Assembly (NCBI GenBank): GCA_964407825.1
Contig: CAYOXD010000080.1
Span: 1-14,842 of the forward strand
Length of the DNA stretch: 14,842 nucleotides
Reading direction: 5' to 3'
Source: CAYOXD01 sp964407825
GTDB lineage: Bacteria; Desulfobacterota; Desulfobacteria; Desulfobacterales; JAFDDL01
Shown one piece after another: positions 13,647 to 14,842 of this stretch; positions within the stretch are counted from its first letter, which is position 1, and every line of letters begins with the position of its first letter. The notes beneath the pieces were generated by a model. The model was not told where the DNA came from, ran no database searches, and worked only from the letters and a program-made list of their open reading frames with translations. The position numbers and the translations under genes were made by a program.

Positions 13647-14842
13647 TCACATATAGGTATAACCAACCTCGGAGCCAGCCTGCCGCTTTTCGATCAGCGT
13701 GTTGGCAATGCGGTCGAAGAGGCTCTGGGCACCCCGGTATCCCAGGTGAAGCAGGCGGGCCCCGCCCACCCGGTCGTGGACGGGAAAGCCGATGCGGACC
13801 AGGGGAATCCCCAGTTTGCGCGACAGGCTGTAGCCCTTGCTGTGCCCGATCAGGAGCTCCGGGCCCGCGTCTCGCACCATTTCCTCCATGTCCACGAAAT
13901 CAACTCCCTCCATAATGGCCACGCGGTCGTGAAGCTTCGGATCCAGAATTTCCCTTACGATCCCTGCCAGCTGTCCGGTGGTGTCGCCGGTGGCGCAGAT
14001 CACCGGAAGGACACCGATCTCGGAGAGAAAATCCACCATGCCGGCCACGAAATCGGCCTCCCCATAGACCACGGCTCGCACGCCGTTCACGATCTTATGT
14101 CCGTCCACCAGGGCATCCAGGAGCCGGCCGCGCTCCTCCACCATCGATGCCGGAAGGGGCGTTTGGGCGATGGCCGCCAGGGTCTCCATCAGCCTGTCCG
14201 TCCGGGTGATCCCCATGGGAAGGCCCAGGCGATGACTGGCCACGCCGCAGCGCTCCTCAAGAAGGGTGGCGGCGGTCTCGGGCATCCGTGCCAGCACGCG
14301 TCCCAGCTCGATGCTGGCCGCGGCGCTCCCGGCGGCCCGTATGTCGGCCACCGGCGTTCCGCCAGCCGGAATGCGTTGATATTCGGACCACAGCCCGCCG
14401 TCCAGGGTCCGGGAGTAATCGGGCAATACCATGGCCGTGAGACCGAAGGCCGCGACAATCTCCTTCAGGTGTCGCAGATCCTCAGGGGAAACCATGCCGG
14501 GAAAGAGGTTGACGCGCCCGGCCGAAGGCCCGGTATGGCAGGCACCCTTCTGTACGAGACCCGACACCGTGGCCAGAACCGCCCGGTGAAACCCCTGCAT
14601 GTGCGTTCCCTGGTAGCTGGGGGTCGATACGTGCACGATGGGCGGCAGTGCGCTTTCATCGTGGGCCTTGCGGTATTCATGGATGAACATGGGCACGTCG
14701 TCGCCGATGGTTTCCGCCAGGCAGGTCGTTGCCACACCGATCATCTCCGGGCCGTACTGGGCGATGATATTGTCCAGGGCCAGCTTCATGTTGGCCCCGC
14801 CGCCGAAGATGGCCGTCTGCTCGCCGAAGTTGGAGCAGGCGA
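13647..14842 (-). CDS. nifN: Nitrogenase FeMo-cofactor scaffold NifN (partial, 5' end outside window)
   Basis: Open to the window edge, 397 visible codons; the frame begins ACSNFGEQTAIFGGG before the first internal Met at 14789. With NifE it forms the NifEN scaffold, where NifB-co gains Mo and homocitrate before transfer to NifDK. Signs are VIGV-like GPEMIGVATTCLAETIGDD, HVSTPSYQGTHMQGF, and the C-terminal block ELLIGHSKGYSLSRKLGIPL followed by RIGFPVHDRVGG, typical of NifN/NifK-type subunits; the last residues GAQSLFDRIANTLIEKRQ end as NifN does. I favour NifN over NifK because nifB follows directly and no long NifK-specific motifs are seen. nifB starts 16 bases after its stop. About 50-60 N-terminal residues are likely missing. 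Confidence 0.9.
   Translation of the reverse strand, partial: ACSNFGEQTAIFGGGANMKLALDNIIAQYGPEMIGVATTCLAETIGDDVPMFIHEYRKAHDESALPPIVHVSTPSYQGTHMQGFHRAVLATVSGLVQKGACHTGPSAGRVNLFPGMVSPEDLRHLKEIVAAFGLTAMVLPDYSRTLDGGLWSEYQRIPAGGTPVADIRAAGSAAASIELGRVLARMPETAATLLEERCGVASHRLGLPMGITRTDRLMETLAAIAQTPLPASMVEERGRLLDALVDGHKIVNGVRAVVYGEADFVAGMVDFLSEIGVLPVICATGDTTGQLAGIVREILDPKLHDRVAIMEGVDFVDMEEMVRDAGPELLIGHSKGYSLSRKLGIPLVRIGFPVHDRVGGARLLHLGYRGAQSLFDRIANTLIEKRQAGSEVGYTYM

Overview
The window looks like part of a chromosome from an anaerobic, nitrogen-fixing Desulfobacterota (deltaproteobacterial) bacterium, probably a sulfate-reducer relative. I infer this from the GC-rich coding sequence, the LL-diaminopimelate aminotransferase (DapL) lysine route with its matching LysA subfamily, a ferredoxin-DUF169 fusion typical of strict anaerobes, and a compact nif cluster. 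No rRNA, tRNA, CRISPR array or transposase was seen.

Layout. (1) Positions 1-1855, minus strand: a DEDDh-type exonuclease-like gene, a DUF2064/TIGR04282 GT-A-fold transferase-like gene, and the start of a 2x[4Fe-4S] ferredoxin-DUF169 gene cut by the window edge; the last two overlap. (2) 1856-2234: AT-rich intergenic region with candidate promoters and a small palindrome. (3) 2235-4049, plus strand: a CBM48-GH13 branching-enzyme-like protein. (4) 4075-7068, minus strand: a tight operon of an Lrp/AsnC regulator, dapL and a lysA-like decarboxylase, covering the late steps of lysine and meso-DAP metabolism. (5) 7069-7475: a divergent regulatory region with a full-consensus sigma-54 (-24/-12) promoter, three perfect short palindromes upstream of it, a C9 tract and an 11-bp tandem duplication. 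(6) 7476-9542, plus strand: a ZraP/CpxP-like His/Met/Cys-rich periplasmic protein and an HtrA/DegP protease, reading as a metal or envelope-stress unit under sigma-54. (7) 9543-9687: a large imperfect palindrome and a GC-rich terminator-like hairpin between convergent genes. (8) 9688-14842, minus strand: the nif cluster nifN (5' end outside the window), nifB, a [2Fe-2S] thioredoxin-like ferredoxin, a small HEPN-like protein, a GNAT acetyltransferase and nifV. A decaying hexanucleotide array with a 100-N assembly gap lies between nifB and the ferredoxin gene.

How the genes fit together. NifB makes the Fe-S core (NifB-co), NifN with NifE (expected outside the window) matures it, and NifV supplies homocitrate. 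The 2Fe-2S ferredoxin, HEPN-like and GNAT genes ride in the same transcription direction with unproven roles. The zraP-htrA pair resembles the sigma-54/ZraR logic known from enterobacterial zraP, but here the chaperone-like gene is coupled to a periplasmic protease. I do not see a clearly new multi-gene system. The best leads are the sigma-54 zraP-htrA control region, the nif-embedded HEPN-like/GNAT pair, and the repeat array that breaks the assembly inside the nif cluster.
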